The position numbers and the translations under genes were made by a program. A DNA stretch of 43,400 nucleotides from Gammaproteobacteria bacterium (GTDB taxonomy: Bacteria > Pseudomonadota > Gammaproteobacteria > HyVt-429), in assembly GCA_022340345.1 (NCBI GenBank), contig JAJDOE010000091.1, positions 1 to 43,400 of the forward strand, in the 5' to 3' direction. Of this stretch, positions 17,755 through 27,039 are shown piece by piece (positions within the stretch are counted from its first letter, which is position 1; every line of letters starts with the position of its first letter). The notes beneath the pieces are model-generated. The model ran no database searches. It was not told where the DNA came from and saw only the letters and a list, made by a program, of their open reading frames with translations.

Positions 17755-18514
17755 TCCGCGGGCTGTCGTTGATCCCGGAGCGGAGTTGGGAGACGTCAGC
17801 ATTGGACCGTTTTCGATAATCGGGCCGAACGTCGTCCTGGAGGATGGTGTGCAGATCGGCCCGCACGTGGTCATTACGGGTCACACGACCATCGGCCCCG
17901 GTACGCGGGTGTACCAGTTCAGTTCCCTGGGCGAGGCACCACAACACCTGGGATACCGCGGCGAGCCGACCCGGGTGCGCATCGGGGCTCGCAATATCAT
18001 TCGCGAGTACTGCACCATTAATCGGGGCAGCGGTACGGGCCTCGGAGAAACAGCGATCGGAAACGACAATTTCCTGATGGCCTACGTTCACATTGCCCAT
18101 GACTGTGTAGTGCACGACAACACCATCTTTTCCAATTGCGCATCCCTCGCCGGCCACGTGGAAGTCGGGGACCATGCGATTCTCGGCGGATTTACGCTGG
18201 TGCATCAGTTTTGCCGGATAGGCGCCCATTCCATGACCGGTATGGGCACCGCTATCAACCGGGATGTGCCGCCGTACGTGCTGGTGGCGGGACATTCCAC
18301 GCAACCGCATGGAATCAACGTAAAGGGATTGCGGCGACGCAATTTCAGCGAGGAGGCTATCAGTGATCTGCGTAGCGCCTACCGTCTCCTGTACCGTACC
18401 GGTTTGCGTCTTGAAGAGGCGCTGGTGGAACTGGAGAACTCGCTGCCGGAACGACCCGAGATCGCGAACTTCGTTTCCTTTATTCGCGGGTCGCGGCGCG
18501 GAATCATGCGCTGA
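17747..18514 (+). CDS. lpxA: Acyl-ACP--UDP-N-acetylglucosamine O-acyltransferase
   Basis: LpxA places the first 3-hydroxyacyl chain on UDP-GlcNAc, the first step of lipid A. The protein is a trimeric left-handed beta-helix (residues ~1-185) with a helical C-terminal domain. The catalytic His corresponds to H118 in YVHIAHDCVVHDN. The start is taken at ATG 17747 (255 residues), because AGGGA at 17736-17741 is then spaced correctly. ATG 17741 adds two residues but sits on top of that site, and an ORF start at 17696 lies deep in fabZ. The acyl chain length it prefers cannot be told from inspection. Confidence 0.96.
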   Translation: MIDPRAVVDPGAELGDVSIGPFSIIGPNVVLEDGVQIGPHVVITGHTTIGPGTRVYQFSSLGEAPQHLGYRGEPTRVRIGARNIIREYCTINRGSGTGLGETAIGNDNFLMAYVHIAHDCVVHDNTIFSNCASLAGHVEVGDHAILGGFTLVHQFCRIGAHSMTGMGTAINRDVPPYVLVAGHSTQPHGINVKGLRRRNFSEEAISDLRSAYRLLYRTGLRLEEALVELENSLPERPEIANFVSFIRGSRRGIMR

Positions 18515-18523
18515 GGGCAAGGG

Positions 18524-19681
18524 GTGCCGGAACCGCTGAAGGTGGCCCTGGTAGCCGGGGAGGCATCCGGCGACGCGCTCGGTGCGGGTCTGATCCGGGA
18601 ATTGCGTGAACGCGAGCCCGATGCCATTTTTTTCGGCATCGGCGGGCCGGCCATGGCCGCTGCCGGTTGTGAATGCTGGCGCCCGATGGAAGATATTTCT
18701 CTCATGGGCTTCGACGAGCTGCTCAGCCGGGGACCCGGCATTTTCCGGTTGCGCAAAGACCTGGCCCGGCAACTCGCGCAACGCAAGCCGGATGTTTTTG
18801 TTGGCATTGATGTTCCGGATTTCAATCTTTCCCTGGAGCGAAAACTGCGCCGCCAGGGAACGCCGGCGATTCATTACGTAAGTCCCACGGTTTGGGCGTG
18901 GCGCAAGTACCGGGTGCGACGCATTCGCGACTCTGTGTCTCATATGCTGACCCTGTTTCCCTTTGAGGCGCGCTTCTACGAAGAACATGGCGTCCCCGTG
19001 ACTTTCGTCGGGCATCCATTGGCCGACCGTATCCCGGAGGAACCGGACCGGAATGCCAGCCGCCTGCAACTCGGACTTTCGGCGGAGGCCCGCGTGCTGG
19101 CGCTGCTCCCCGGCAGCCGCCAGAGCGAATTGCGGCGCCACGCGGAGCTGTTCGTGGAAAGCGCCACCTGGCTTGCTCGTCGTGACCCGGAATTGCAGTT
19201 CATCGCCACGTTTGTCGATGACGTCACCCGGGACCAGTTTGCCGCCGCCCTGCAGGCGCGGCCGGACGCTCCAGACGTGCGGTTGTGGTTGCGAGAGTCC
19301 GCGGCGGTGCTCGGGGCTGCGGATGTGGCACTGTTGGCGTCTGGCACCGCTGCGCTGGAGGCAGCGTTGTTGCGGACGCCGATGGTTGTGACCTACCGCC
19401 TGGGCTGGTTTTCCCACTGGCTGGTGCGGCGAATGGCTAACGTGAAGTTTTTTTCCATGCCAAACCATCTGGCAAGCGAACCGGTCGTGCCGGAACTGAT
19501 CCAGGACGCCGCAACCCCGGAAGCGCTGGGCACGCTGGTGCGGGACCTGCTGGACGATCCGGACCGACGAGCCCGCATGGGCCGTGAGTTTGACGCCATG
19601 TACCGGGATCTGCGTCGTGGCGCCGACCAGCGGGCCGCCCAATGTGTCATCCGAATCGCGCGCGGGGAAGGGTGTGGTTGA
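18524..19681 (+). CDS. lpxB: Lipid A disaccharide synthase
   Basis: LpxB (385 residues, GT19 family) joins UDP-2,3-diacylglucosamine and lipid X to form the lipid A disaccharide at the inner-membrane surface. Recognised segments are VALVAGEASGDALGAGLI at the N-terminus, FVGIDVPDFNL (about 88-98), HYVSPTVWAWRKYRVRRI (about 117-134), ALLPGSRQSELRRH (about 190-203) and the sugar-nucleotide-binding LLASGTAALEAALLRTPMV (about 269-287). It begins at GTG 18524 with GAGGGCAAGG just ahead and lies nine bases after lpxA. In most relatives rnhB follows directly; here a sulfur-gene cassette intervenes. Confidence 0.97.
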   Translation: MPEPLKVALVAGEASGDALGAGLIRELREREPDAIFFGIGGPAMAAAGCECWRPMEDISLMGFDELLSRGPGIFRLRKDLARQLAQRKPDVFVGIDVPDFNLSLERKLRRQGTPAIHYVSPTVWAWRKYRVRRIRDSVSHMLTLFPFEARFYEEHGVPVTFVGHPLADRIPEEPDRNASRLQLGLSAEARVLALLPGSRQSELRRHAELFVESATWLARRDPELQFIATFVDDVTRDQFAAALQARPDAPDVRLWLRESAAVLGAADVALLASGTAALEAALLRTPMVVTYRLGWFSHWLVRRMANVKFFSMPNHLASEPVVPELIQDAATPEALGTLVRDLLDDPDRRARMGREFDAMYRDLRRGADQRAAQCVIRIARGEGCG

Positions 19682-19884
19682 GCCGTGCCAGGTGCTGCTA
19701 TTACCAGCGGTGAATCGGTGTTGTAGTATGGATACGGGGCGCACCGGAACTGGGTGCCGGCAGATGTTCCCTCGGGGCGCCCATGCCCGCTCGGTCTGAC
19801 GCCAGGCAGGGCCCAAGCCGATGCCCGACGGACACAAATGACAGGAAAATCGCAATCCGCATGAACTGCGGTGGGGAATGTGCT
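19682..19884 (+). promoter_or_regulatory. Structured intergenic region with candidate promoter for the sulfur cassette
   Basis: This 203-base stretch has no convincing gene. TTACCA (19701-19706) and TAGTAT (19724-19729) are separated by 17 bases and match the sigma-70 elements at four of six positions each. Downstream, complementary GC stretches such as GCACC/GGTGC and GGGCGC/GCGCCC between about 19736 and 19790 could fold into a leader structure. An in-frame ATG at 19861 would extend the TusA-like protein by eight residues (MNCGGECA) but lacks a Shine-Dalgarno site. The promoter is a candidate only. Confidence 0.35.
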
Positions 19885-20115
19885 ATGGCGGAACGCCAGG
19901 TCATCGATGCGCGAGGCGCCTTCTGCCCGGGACCACTCATGGAGCTGATCGCGGCGCTCAAGCTTGCGGCGGTGGGTGACGAAGTGGAAGTCTGGTCCTC
20001 GGATCAGGGATCCATCAAGGACATTCCGGAATGGATCAAAAAGGTAGGCCACGAAATGGTCGGCATCGAGGAAAGGAAGGGCTATGCGGAGATTGTGGTG
20101 CGAAAATTGAAGTAG
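19885..20115 (+). CDS. TusA-family sulfur-carrier protein
   Basis: The 76-residue protein has the TusA/SirA/YeeD fold signature. The N-terminal VIDARGAFCPGPLMEL carries the persulfide-forming Cys14 in a Cys-Pro-Gly-Pro motif, followed by an amphipathic helix (AALKLAAVGDEVEV) and the final strand pattern. Family members pass sulfane sulfur between proteins, for 2-thiouridine synthesis in E. coli and in the Dsr and Hdr-like sulfur-oxidation pathways. The ATG at 19885 has GGGGA seven bases ahead. Because the next gene encodes a sulfide:quinone oxidoreductase, a role in cytoplasmic sulfur trafficking is more likely than tRNA thiolation, but this is inference. The symbol tusA is not assigned for that reason. 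Confidence 0.88.
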   Translation: MAERQVIDARGAFCPGPLMELIAALKLAAVGDEVEVWSSDQGSIKDIPEWIKKVGHEMVGIEERKGYAEIVVRKLK

Positions 20116-20133
20116 GCGGGCGTTGCTGCCCGC
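20116..20133 (+). other. Small hairpin between the TusA-like gene and sqr
   Basis: GCGGGC (20116-20121) and GCCCGC (20128-20133) form a perfect 6-bp stem with loop GTTGCT, starting right at the stop codon of the TusA-like gene. No T-run follows. It may stabilise the upstream mRNA end or separate expression levels of the two genes, since sqr has its own strong AGGAGGG at 20156-20162. Confidence 0.45.
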
Positions 20134-20166
20134 GTCACCGGGGAATCAACAAGTCAGGAGGGCGAA

Positions 20167-21306
20167 ATGGCTAAGAAGATATTGATTGTTGGAGGTGGCC
20201 TCGCCGGAACAATCGTCGGCAACGGGCTGTGTCGCAAGATCGGATCGGAGCTGTCCCGCGGTGATATTGTCATTACGATGCTCGGGGCAACCAACCAACA
20301 CCTGTACCAGCCGGGACTGCTGTATGTGCCTTTCGGCCGCATCCGGGAATCCGAGCTGGTGCGCGACCAGCGCAAGGTGATCGACAAACGCGTGGTGTTT
20401 CACGTCGACCCGGCGGTCAACATCGACGTGGACAAACAGGAGGTCACAACCGAGTCCGGCCGCGTGCATGGCTACGACTACCTTGTCATCGCGACGGGGT
20501 CCCGGGTAATGCCACAGACGATTCCTGGCATGGCCGAGGGGGCGCACTGGTTCTACGAGCTCGATGCGGCGCGCAAGATGCGGGATGCCCTGGACAAGTT
20601 CGAAGGTGGCAAGGTCGTGGTGAACGTCAATGCACCGCACAAGTGTCCGGTGGCGCCACTTGAGATTACCTTCATGTTGCAGGAACTCTTCGAGCAGCGT
20701 GGTATCGCCGACAAGTGTGAAATCACGTACACGTATCCCATTGGCCGGCTGCACGCCCTCGAGCCGGTGGCGGAATGGGCCCTGCCGGAAATGGAGCAGC
20801 GCGGGATCAAGTACGAAACCTTTTTTAACACCAAATCCGTCGATCCGAAGGCCAGGACGATCACGTCCGAGGAAGGGTCGACGCTCCCATTCGACCTGCT
20901 GGTCACGATCCCCCCCCACCAGGGACAACAGGTGATTGAGGACTCGGATCTGGGCAAGGGCGGTTGGGTACCGACGAATAAGTTGACGCTGCATCGGGAA
21001 GGGTCCGAGAACGTATTTGTCGTGGGCGACACGACCAACATCCCCATTTCCAAGGCGGGATCGACGGCGCACTTCGAGGCAGACACGATCGTGGACAACC
21101 TGGCGTCGCTGCTCACCGAGGGGCGCATGGCGCGCGATTACGATGGCAAGGTCTACTGCTTTGTCGAGACCGGGCTTACGACCGGAACCTACGTGTGGTT
21201 TAACTACACCACGCCACCGAACCCAGGACCGCCGTCGCAGATGATCCACTGGCTCAAGCTCGCATATAACCGGATGTACTGGTTGTCGGCCCGCGGTCTG
21301 CTGTAG
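20167..21306 (+). CDS. sqr: Sulfide:quinone oxidoreductase-family flavoprotein
   Basis: This 379-residue FAD enzyme belongs to the SQR/flavocytochrome c sulfide dehydrogenase group. The FAD dinucleotide motif [16 protein letters not shown] is at 5-20, the second nucleotide motif YLVIATGSRV at 105-114, and the C-terminal FAD segment NVFVVGDTTNI at 282-292. Two cysteines suit the redox centre that takes sulfur from sulfide: C160 in NAPHKCPVAPLE and C331 in GKVYCFVETG; the extra Cys near 128 of some type I enzymes is absent. There is no signal peptide, unlike FccB. The C-terminal HWLKLAYNRMYWLSARGLL looks like an amphipathic membrane anchor. It would oxidise sulfide and reduce quinone at the membrane. 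The start has AGGAGGG, one of the strongest ribosome sites in the window. The SQR subtype was not resolved. Confidence 0.85.
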   Translation: MAKKILIVGGGLAGTIVGNGLCRKIGSELSRGDIVITMLGATNQHLYQPGLLYVPFGRIRESELVRDQRKVIDKRVVFHVDPAVNIDVDKQEVTTESGRVHGYDYLVIATGSRVMPQTIPGMAEGAHWFYELDAARKMRDALDKFEGGKVVVNVNAPHKCPVAPLEITFMLQELFEQRGIADKCEITYTYPIGRLHALEPVAEWALPEMEQRGIKYETFFNTKSVDPKARTITSEEGSTLPFDLLVTIPPHQGQQVIEDSDLGKGGWVPTNKLTLHREGSENVFVVGDTTNIPISKAGSTAHFEADTIVDNLASLLTEGRMARDYDGKVYCFVETGLTTGTYVWFNYTTPPNPGPPSQMIHWLKLAYNRMYWLSARGLL

Positions 21307-21317
21307 GGGGTGGATTC

Positions 21318-21839
21318 ATGAAGACTTCGACGACATCAACGCTCAGCCAGGAAGTCGGCCTGGGTCTGCAGGGCGCAGTAGATGCCCTGACCGACCAGAT
21401 GGTGGAACGCCTTGCGACCACCGCTGGCAACGTGGGCGAAATCGTAGACCGGCTGAATGATCCGGATACGCGGGACGCGGTGCATTCCCTGCTGGATGAG
21501 CTAACCAGCCTGCATCGCGCCGGTGGACTGACTTCGCTGTTCGAACTGGTGCACCTGGCGAATGCGGTGCGCAACGCGGCTACCGACGGGATCGTGGAGC
21601 GACTCGCCGGATTCACCGAGCATATGGTGACCAACGTGGCAAACGAGGAGACCGCGGACCTGTTCCAGACCTTTGCCACGGCGCTTTCCGATGCCCAGCA
21701 ACAGGCGGCAGAGCAGCCGGCGCGGGGAGGCCTGGTGAGCGCGGTACGGCTGCTGTCGGCCCCGGAGACCCAGGACTCCCTGCGCTTCCTGCTGACCTTC
21801 GCCCGGGGGCTGAAGGCCGGCACCCACCCGGTCAGCTAG
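21318..21839 (+). CDS. DUF1641 domain protein
   Basis: This is a 173-residue acidic, helical protein without a signal peptide, membrane span or cysteine. The repeated pattern of helices ending in GLTSLFELVHLANAVRNAAT (about 74-93) and LVSAVRLLSAPETQDSLRFLL (about 137-157) is that of DUF1641, a family of unknown function. Its members are found beside sulfide:quinone oxidoreductases and, in Bacillus (YrhD), beside a formate-dehydrogenase-like gene. It lies 11 bases after sqr with GGGGG ahead of the ATG, so it is co-expressed with the flavoprotein. A regulatory or docking partner of SQR is the natural guess, but nothing in the sequence proves it. Confidence 0.8.
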   Translation: MKTSTTSTLSQEVGLGLQGAVDALTDQMVERLATTAGNVGEIVDRLNDPDTRDAVHSLLDELTSLHRAGGLTSLFELVHLANAVRNAATDGIVERLAGFTEHMVTNVANEETADLFQTFATALSDAQQQAAEQPARGGLVSAVRLLSAPETQDSLRFLLTFARGLKAGTHPVS

Positions 21840-21847
21840 TCCCATTT

Positions 21848-21876
21848 CGCGGCGCCCGGCCGACCCGGGTGCCGCG
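21848..21876 (+). terminator. Very stable hairpin after the sulfur cassette, terminator-like but without T-run
   Basis: Nine bases after the DUF1641 stop, 21848-21859 pairs with 21865-21876 in a 12-bp stem (one G-T pair) with a five-base loop. A further GC-rich structured stretch runs to about 21909, where CCCAT (21841-21845) and ATGGG (21905-21909) could close a larger fold. There is no T-run, so intrinsic termination may be weak; 3'-end protection or partial termination are alternatives. It marks the downstream edge of the cassette. Confidence 0.45.
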
Positions 21877-21967
21877 CCCGGCTCCGGAGCGGAGGCGCCC
21901 GGACATGGGCGCGGGGGGCTGATGTATCATCCGGCCAGGCAGTCCGCCTGTAGCCGGTACCCCGAAC

Positions 21968-22579
21968 ATGCGCCATCCCAATCGTCCACGGGCCCTTCCC
22001 AGCACCGTGGTGGCGGGTGTAGACGAGGCCGGCCGCGGGCCGCTGGCGGGCCCGGTGCTGGCGGCGGCGGTGATGCTGCCGGCGGATCATGGCTTGGTGG
22101 GGTTGCGCGACAGCAAGCGCCTCAGTCCCCGGCAGCGCGACCGGCTGGCCAGCGAAATTCGTTCCCGTGCCGTGTGCTGGGCGGTGGGGCGGGCAGAGGT
22201 AGAGGAAATCGATCGGCTCAACATTCTCAGGGCAACGCTGAATGCCATGCGTCGCGCGGTGGAGGGCCTGCCGGTGGCTCCTGGCTGGGTGGTCGTGGAT
22301 GGTCCTTTTCGGCCAACGCTGGTGGTGCCGTGCCAGGCGCTGGTGCGGGGCGACGACCTGGTTCCGGAGATTTCCGCTGCTTCCATTCTCGCGAAAGTGG
22401 AGCGCGACAGCGAGATGTGTGGCCTGGGTGAACGCTACCCGGTGTACGGTTTCGAACAGCACAAGGGGTACGCCACACGTGCGCACCTGGAGGCGTTGGC
22501 CCGATACGGCGCCAGTCCGGCGCACCGGCGAAGTTTCGCCCCGGTGCGCGCTGCGATGGCAACGGAGCAGGCTTCTTGA
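21968..22579 (+). CDS. rnhB: Ribonuclease HII
   Basis: RNase HII cuts RNA in RNA-DNA hybrids, notably at single ribonucleotides in DNA. The 203-residue protein has the family signature [24 protein letters not shown] (Asp and Glu of the DEAGRG motif, residues 19-24), then [12 protein letters not shown] (about 46-57) and the third acidic site in [10 protein letters not shown]. It lacks long extensions. The region in front (21840-21967) contains the cassette hairpin and a possible -10 (TATCAT), so rnhB-dnaE may have its own promoter. Its stop overlaps dnaE as TTGA. Confidence 0.96.
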   Translation: MRHPNRPRALPSTVVAGVDEAGRGPLAGPVLAAAVMLPADHGLVGLRDSKRLSPRQRDRLASEIRSRAVCWAVGRAEVEEIDRLNILRATLNAMRRAVEGLPVAPGWVVVDGPFRPTLVVPCQALVRGDDLVPEISAASILAKVERDSEMCGLGERYPVYGFEQHKGYATRAHLEALARYGASPAHRRSFAPVRAAMATEQAS

Positions 22580-25500
22580 CCGATCCGGGCTTCGTGCATC
22601 TTCGGGTGCATTCGGAATTTTCCCTGCAGGATGGCCTGCCGCGGATTCCGGACCTGGTGGCCCGTGCGCGTCGCGAGGCGATGCCGGCGGTGGCGCTCAC
22701 TGACCAGTCCAATTTGTTCGCCTCGGTCAAGTTCCGGCTGGCAGCCGAACGCCAGGGAATCAAACCGGTGCTGGGTGCGGATGTATGGCTGCGCAACGAA
22801 AAATCCAGCGGAGCGCCGTGGCGTCTGCTGCTGTTGTGCCAGGACGAGCCGGGCTACCGCCGTCTCTCGCGACTGATCAGTCGCGGCTTCCAGGAAAACC
22901 AGACTGCCGGGCGCGCCTGTCTGGACCGCTCCTGGCTGATGGCCGACAACGAAGGGTTGATTGCCCTGTCCGGCGCCGGGGAAGGAGACGTGGGCCAGGC
23001 CCTTCTTAGCGGGCACCCGGACCGGGCGGCGGAACTGGCGGCGGAATACGCGCGCTGGTTTCCCGGCCGCTTCTATATGGAACTGCAACGGGTGGGGCGG
23101 CCGGACGATGAGCCCTGTGTCGTCGCCAGCGTGGAGCTGGCAGCGCAACTGGGGCTGCCGGTGGTCGCCACCAACGCCGTGCAGTTCCTTGCTGCGGAGG
23201 ATTTCGAGGCCCACGAGGTGCGGGTTTGCATTCAGGATGGACGCGTGCTGGCGGATAGTCGCCGGCCGCGCCGGTTTACGCGCGAGCAACACTTTCGTGG
23301 TGTTGCGGAGATGCGAGAAGTGTTCCGGGACCTGCCGGAGGCGTTGAGCAACAGCGTGGAAATCGCCCGGCGTTGCAATCTGGAAACCCGCGTGGGACGG
23401 CATTTCCTGCCGGAATTCCCGGTGCCGGCGGGTGACAGCGTCGAGGATTTGCTGGCCACCAAGGCCCGCGAGGGTTTTGCCCGCCTGCTCGGGGAACTCA
23501 GCGAAGAGCGCGCTGTGTACGAGCAACGCCTGGAGAGCGAGCTGCGGGTAATCATCGAAATGGGGTTCGCGGGCTATTTCCTGATCGTGGCGGATTTCAT
23601 TGACTGGGCGCGGCAACATGAAATTCCGGTGGGACCCGGCCGTGGGTCCGGTGCCGGGTCCCTGGTCGCCTGGGCGTTGGGCATCACCCAACTCGATCCC
23701 ATTGCCCACGGACTGCTGTTCGAGCGATTTCTCAATCCCGAGCGGGTATCTATGCCGGATTTCGATATCGATTTTTGTATCGAAGGACGCGACCGGGTTA
23801 TCGAGTACGTCGCAAGCCTGTACGGGCGCGATAAAGTTGCACAGATCATTACCCACGGCACCATGGCCGCGCGCGCGGTGGTGCGCGACGTGGGGCGGGT
23901 ACTCAGCCAGCCTTACGGGCTGGTCGACAAGCTGGCCAAGCTGATCCCCATGGACGTAGGCATCACCCTGGAGCGTGCGCTGGAGCAGGAAGAACTGCTG
24001 CGGGAACGCCGGGACCAGGATGACGACGTGCGGGAATTGCTGGACCTGGCGCAAAGCCTGGAAGGCCTGGCGCGCAACGCCGGAAAGCATGCCGGCGGTG
24101 TGGTCATCGCTCCTACAGCATTGACGGATTTTACCCCTTTGTACTGCGAGCCAGGCAGTGACCAGGCGGTGACGCAGCTGGACATGAAGGACCTGGAGAC
24201 CATTGGCCTGGTCAAGTTCGACTTCCTGGGTTTGCGCACGCTGACCATTATCGACAAGGCCGTTCGCATGGTTAACACGGAACGGGCGGCCCAGGGCGAG
24301 TTGCCGGTGGAACTGGCAAAGCTGCCCACGGATGACCCAAAGGCGTTCGATCTGCTGCGCTCCTGTCGTACAACCGCCCTGTTCCAGCTCGAGTCGCGCG
24401 GCATGCGTGACCTGATCAAGCGACTGCAACCCGACAGCTTTGATGACATTGTTGCGCTGGTGGCGTTGTTTCGGCCGGGACCACTTGGATCGGGCATGGT
24501 GGAAGACTTCATCAAGCGCAAGCACGGGCGGGCGCGTATCGCCTATCTGCACCCGGCGCTGGAGGCGATCCTCAAACCTACCTATGGCGTGATCCTGTAC
24601 CAGGAGCAGGTCATGGAGATCGCCCAGGTGCTGGCCGGCTATTCCCTGGGGGCAGCGGACCTGCTTCGTCGCGCCATGGGCAAGAAAAAGGTGTCGGCAA
24701 TGGCGAAGCAAAGGGACATTTTCGTCAGCGGCGCGGTGGAGCGGGGGGTGCGCGAGCGGGATGCGACCTTCATCTTCGATTTAATGGAGAAGTTCGCGGG
24801 TTACGGTTTTAACAAGTCCCACTCCGCCGCCTACGCCCTGATCGCCTACCAGACTGCGTGGCTCAAGGCGCACTATCCGGCGATCTTCATGTCGGCGGCC
24901 TTGTCCGCGGACATGGAACACACCGACAAGATTGTCACCCTGATTGCCGAGTGCCGCGATCTGGGAATGGACATCCTTCCGCCGGATATCAACCGATGCG
25001 AATTCGCCTTCACGCCCGTGTCCGATCGCGAAATCCTGTACGGACTCGGCGCCATCAAGGGAGTGGGCCGCCAGGCCATTGAGAACTTGGTAGATGCCCG
25101 AAACCAGGACGGACGCTTTGCGGATATTTTTGATTTGTGCCGGCGGGTGGATGCGCGGCGGGTGAACCGGCGGGCGCTGGAAAGCCTGGTGCGCGCTGGA
25201 GCGCTGGATTGTTTTGGAGAGCACCGGGCACAGGCGCTGGCACTGCTCGCCGCGGCCATGGAAGCCGCCTCCCAGGAAAATCGCGACCGGGAGGCTTCGC
25301 AAAATGATTTGTTTGGTATCGAGACACCGGCGGTGAGTATCCGGGTGCAGCAGACCCGGGAATGGTCGGAGGAAGAACGCTTGAACTCCGAAAAGGAAAC
25401 CCTTGGGTTATTCCTCACGGGCCACCCGATCGAACGGTACGAAAGCGAACTGGCGCAGATCGTGGACGCACGCCTGCGCGATCTGCGGCCCACGGAAGAT

Positions 25501-26028
25501 CGAAACCTGACCGTCGCCGGCCTGGTCATGGGTCTGCGCATGCTGAATACCAAGCGCGGCGACCGTATGGCTTTTCTGACCCTGGACGATCAGACCGGGC
25601 GGGTTGAGATCGCGGTATTCTCGGATCTGTTCAGCGAACGGCGCGAATTGCTGGTGAAGGACAACCTGCTGGTGGTGGAAGGGCGGGTGAGCGTGGATGA
25701 ATTCACCGGGGGAATCCGCATGCGCGCGGAGAGCATACGAGATCTTTCCCAGGCGCGTGACGATTGCGCCCGGGATTTGCTGATCGTGCTGGATGCGGAT
25801 CAGGCGGGTAGCGACCTGGTTGGCGAATTGCGCATCGTGCTCAACCGGTACCACGGCGGGCGGTGCCGGGTGCGCCTGCGTTATCACGGCGCGGGTGCCG
25901 AAGCGGACATGGTGCTTGGGGCGAACTGGATGGTTACCCCGAGCCAGTCTCTTCTTAGCGAAGTCGGAGAACTCGTTGGCGACGAGCATGTCAGTCTGCG
26001 CTATGGGCCGCGGTCCGCATCTGCCTGA
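22576..26028 (+). CDS. dnaE: DNA polymerase III subunit alpha
   Basis: This 1150-residue replicative polymerase (E. coli 1160) is complete. The PHP domain is N-terminal ([19 protein letters not shown] at 6-24). The polymerase core shows [19 protein letters not shown] (352-370), the catalytic D397 and D399 in MPDFDIDF, and the third catalytic Asp in [14 protein letters not shown] helix-hairpin-helix region follows ([18 protein letters not shown]), then an OB fold ([13 protein letters not shown]) and a C-terminal tau-binding tail. The start is TTG at 22576, overlapping the rnhB stop, with GGAG shortly ahead; the reading begins at the conserved N-terminus. The coupling to rnhB is conserved in Pseudomonas and E. 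coli. Confidence 0.98.
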   Translation: MTDPGFVHLRVHSEFSLQDGLPRIPDLVARARREAMPAVALTDQSNLFASVKFRLAAERQGIKPVLGADVWLRNEKSSGAPWRLLLLCQDEPGYRRLSRLISRGFQENQTAGRACLDRSWLMADNEGLIALSGAGEGDVGQALLSGHPDRAAELAAEYARWFPGRFYMELQRVGRPDDEPCVVASVELAAQLGLPVVATNAVQFLAAEDFEAHEVRVCIQDGRVLADSRRPRRFTREQHFRGVAEMREVFRDLPEALSNSVEIARRCNLETRVGRHFLPEFPVPAGDSVEDLLATKAREGFARLLGELSEERAVYEQRLESELRVIIEMGFAGYFLIVADFIDWARQHEIPVGPGRGSGAGSLVAWALGITQLDPIAHGLLFERFLNPERVSMPDFDIDFCIEGRDRVIEYVASLYGRDKVAQIITHGTMAARAVVRDVGRVLSQPYGLVDKLAKLIPMDVGITLERALEQEELLRERRDQDDDVRELLDLAQSLEGLARNAGKHAGGVVIAPTALTDFTPLYCEPGSDQAVTQLDMKDLETIGLVKFDFLGLRTLTIIDKAVRMVNTERAAQGELPVELAKLPTDDPKAFDLLRSCRTTALFQLESRGMRDLIKRLQPDSFDDIVALVALFRPGPLGSGMVEDFIKRKHGRARIAYLHPALEAILKPTYGVILYQEQVMEIAQVLAGYSLGAADLLRRAMGKKKVSAMAKQRDIFVSGAVERGVRERDATFIFDLMEKFAGYGFNKSHSAAYALIAYQTAWLKAHYPAIFMSAALSADMEHTDKIVTLIAECRDLGMDILPPDINRCEFAFTPVSDREILYGLGAIKGVGRQAIENLVDARNQDGRFADIFDLCRRVDARRVNRRALESLVRAGALDCFGEHRAQALALLAAAMEAASQENRDREASQNDLFGIETPAVSIRVQQTREWSEEERLNSEKETLGLFLTGHPIERYESELAQIVDARLRDLRPTEDRNLTVAGLVMGLRMLNTKRGDRMAFLTLDDQTGRVEIAVFSDLFSERRELLVKDNLLVVEGRVSVDEFTGGIRMRAESIRDLSQARDDCARDLLIVLDADQAGSDLVGELRIVLNRYHGGRCRVRLRYHGAGAEADMVLGANWMVTPSQSLLSEVGELVGDEHVSLRYGPRSASA

Positions 26029-26046
26029 TTCTGATACCATAACCGG

Positions 26047-27009
26047 ATGAACATGAATTTTCTGGAGTTTGAGCAGCCGATCGCCGAGCTGGAGGCCAAG
26101 ATCGACGAGTTGCGCCACGTTACGGTCAACGGCGAGGTGAGCATCACCGAGGAAATTACGCGCCTGCAGAAAAAGAGCCAGCGCCTGACGGAATCCATTT
26201 TTTCCACCCTGAGCTCCTGGCAGGTGTCCCAGCTGGCACGGCACCCGCAACGTCCGTTTACCCTGGACTACGTACACCGCATGCTGACGGACTTCCAGGA
26301 ACTCAAGGGCGACCGCGCCTTTGCTGATGACCACGCCATCGTCGGCGGCATTGGCCGTCTGGATGGGCGCCCGGTGATGGTCATCGGCCAACAGAAGGGC
26401 CGCGACACCAAGGAGAAGCTGTTTCGGAATTTCGGCATGCCCAAGCCGGAGGGCTACCGAAAGGCACTGCGGCTGATGCGCATGGCGGAACGTTTCCACA
26501 TGCCGGTGCTGACCTTCATTGATACACCCGGGGCCTACCCCGGAGTCGGGGCCGAGGAACGGGGCCAGAGCGAGGCCATCGCGCGCAATCTCTTTGAAAT
26601 GGCGGCACTACGGGTTCCGCTGATCGCAACCGTCATTGGCGAAGGTGGTTCCGGCGGTGCGCTGGCAATCGGCGTGTGCGATCACCTGATCATGCTGCAG
26701 TACGCTACCTATTCCGTGATTTCGCCGGAAGGTTGCGCGTCCATCCTGTGGAAGAGCGCGGAACGCGCATCGGATGCCGCGGAAGCCATGGGCATTACCG
26801 CGAACCGGCTGCGGGAACTGGAACTGGTGGATGAAATTGTGCCCGAACCTCTGGGCGGTGCTCACCGGGATCCGGATGCAGCCGCCAAGACGCTTCGTGG
26901 CACCCTGCTGACGGCAGTGACACGCTTTGCCGAACTACCGGTGGAGGAGCTGCTGCGCCTTCGTGCGGAGCGCACACGAAACTTTGGAAACTTCCAGGAG
27001 TCCGCCTGA
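26047..27009 (+). CDS. accA: Acetyl-CoA carboxylase carboxyltransferase subunit alpha
   Basis: AccA pairs with AccD (not in this window) to move the carboxyl group from biotin to acetyl-CoA, the first step of fatty acid synthesis. The 320-residue protein begins [20 protein letters not shown], has the acyl-CoA/biotin-binding region [20 protein letters not shown] (about 157-176) and the oxyanion-type [17 protein letters not shown] (about 198-214). The length is standard. ATG 26053 is an alternative start, two residues shorter. It follows dnaE by 18 bases, the usual gene order. Confidence 0.98.
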   Translation: MNMNFLEFEQPIAELEAKIDELRHVTVNGEVSITEEITRLQKKSQRLTESIFSTLSSWQVSQLARHPQRPFTLDYVHRMLTDFQELKGDRAFADDHAIVGGIGRLDGRPVMVIGQQKGRDTKEKLFRNFGMPKPEGYRKALRLMRMAERFHMPVLTFIDTPGAYPGVGAEERGQSEAIARNLFEMAALRVPLIATVIGEGGSGGALAIGVCDHLIMLQYATYSVISPEGCASILWKSAERASDAAEAMGITANRLRELELVDEIVPEPLGGAHRDPDAAAKTLRGTLLTAVTRFAELPVEELLRLRAERTRNFGNFQESA

Positions 27010-27039
27010 CCCATCCGGAATTCCCGGACCCCGCCCGGT

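Noticed and set aside
19861-19884. TusA-like start at ATG 19861, giving an N-terminal Cys-Gly-Gly-Glu-Cys
   Set aside because: The nearest AGGA is about 15 bases away, while ATG 19885 has a well-placed GGGGA and gives the normal family N-terminus.
19682-21967. Sulfur cassette as a mobile element
   Set aside because: There is no transposase, integrase, tRNA, direct repeat or terminal inverted repeat at its edges, so acquisition can only be suggested from synteny.
9268-22590. Near-identical starts of uppS and dnaE (TTGACCGATCC in both)
   Set aside because: The match is about 11 bases and downstream sequence diverges at once; both encode Met-Thr-Asp-Pro by chance or codon preference.
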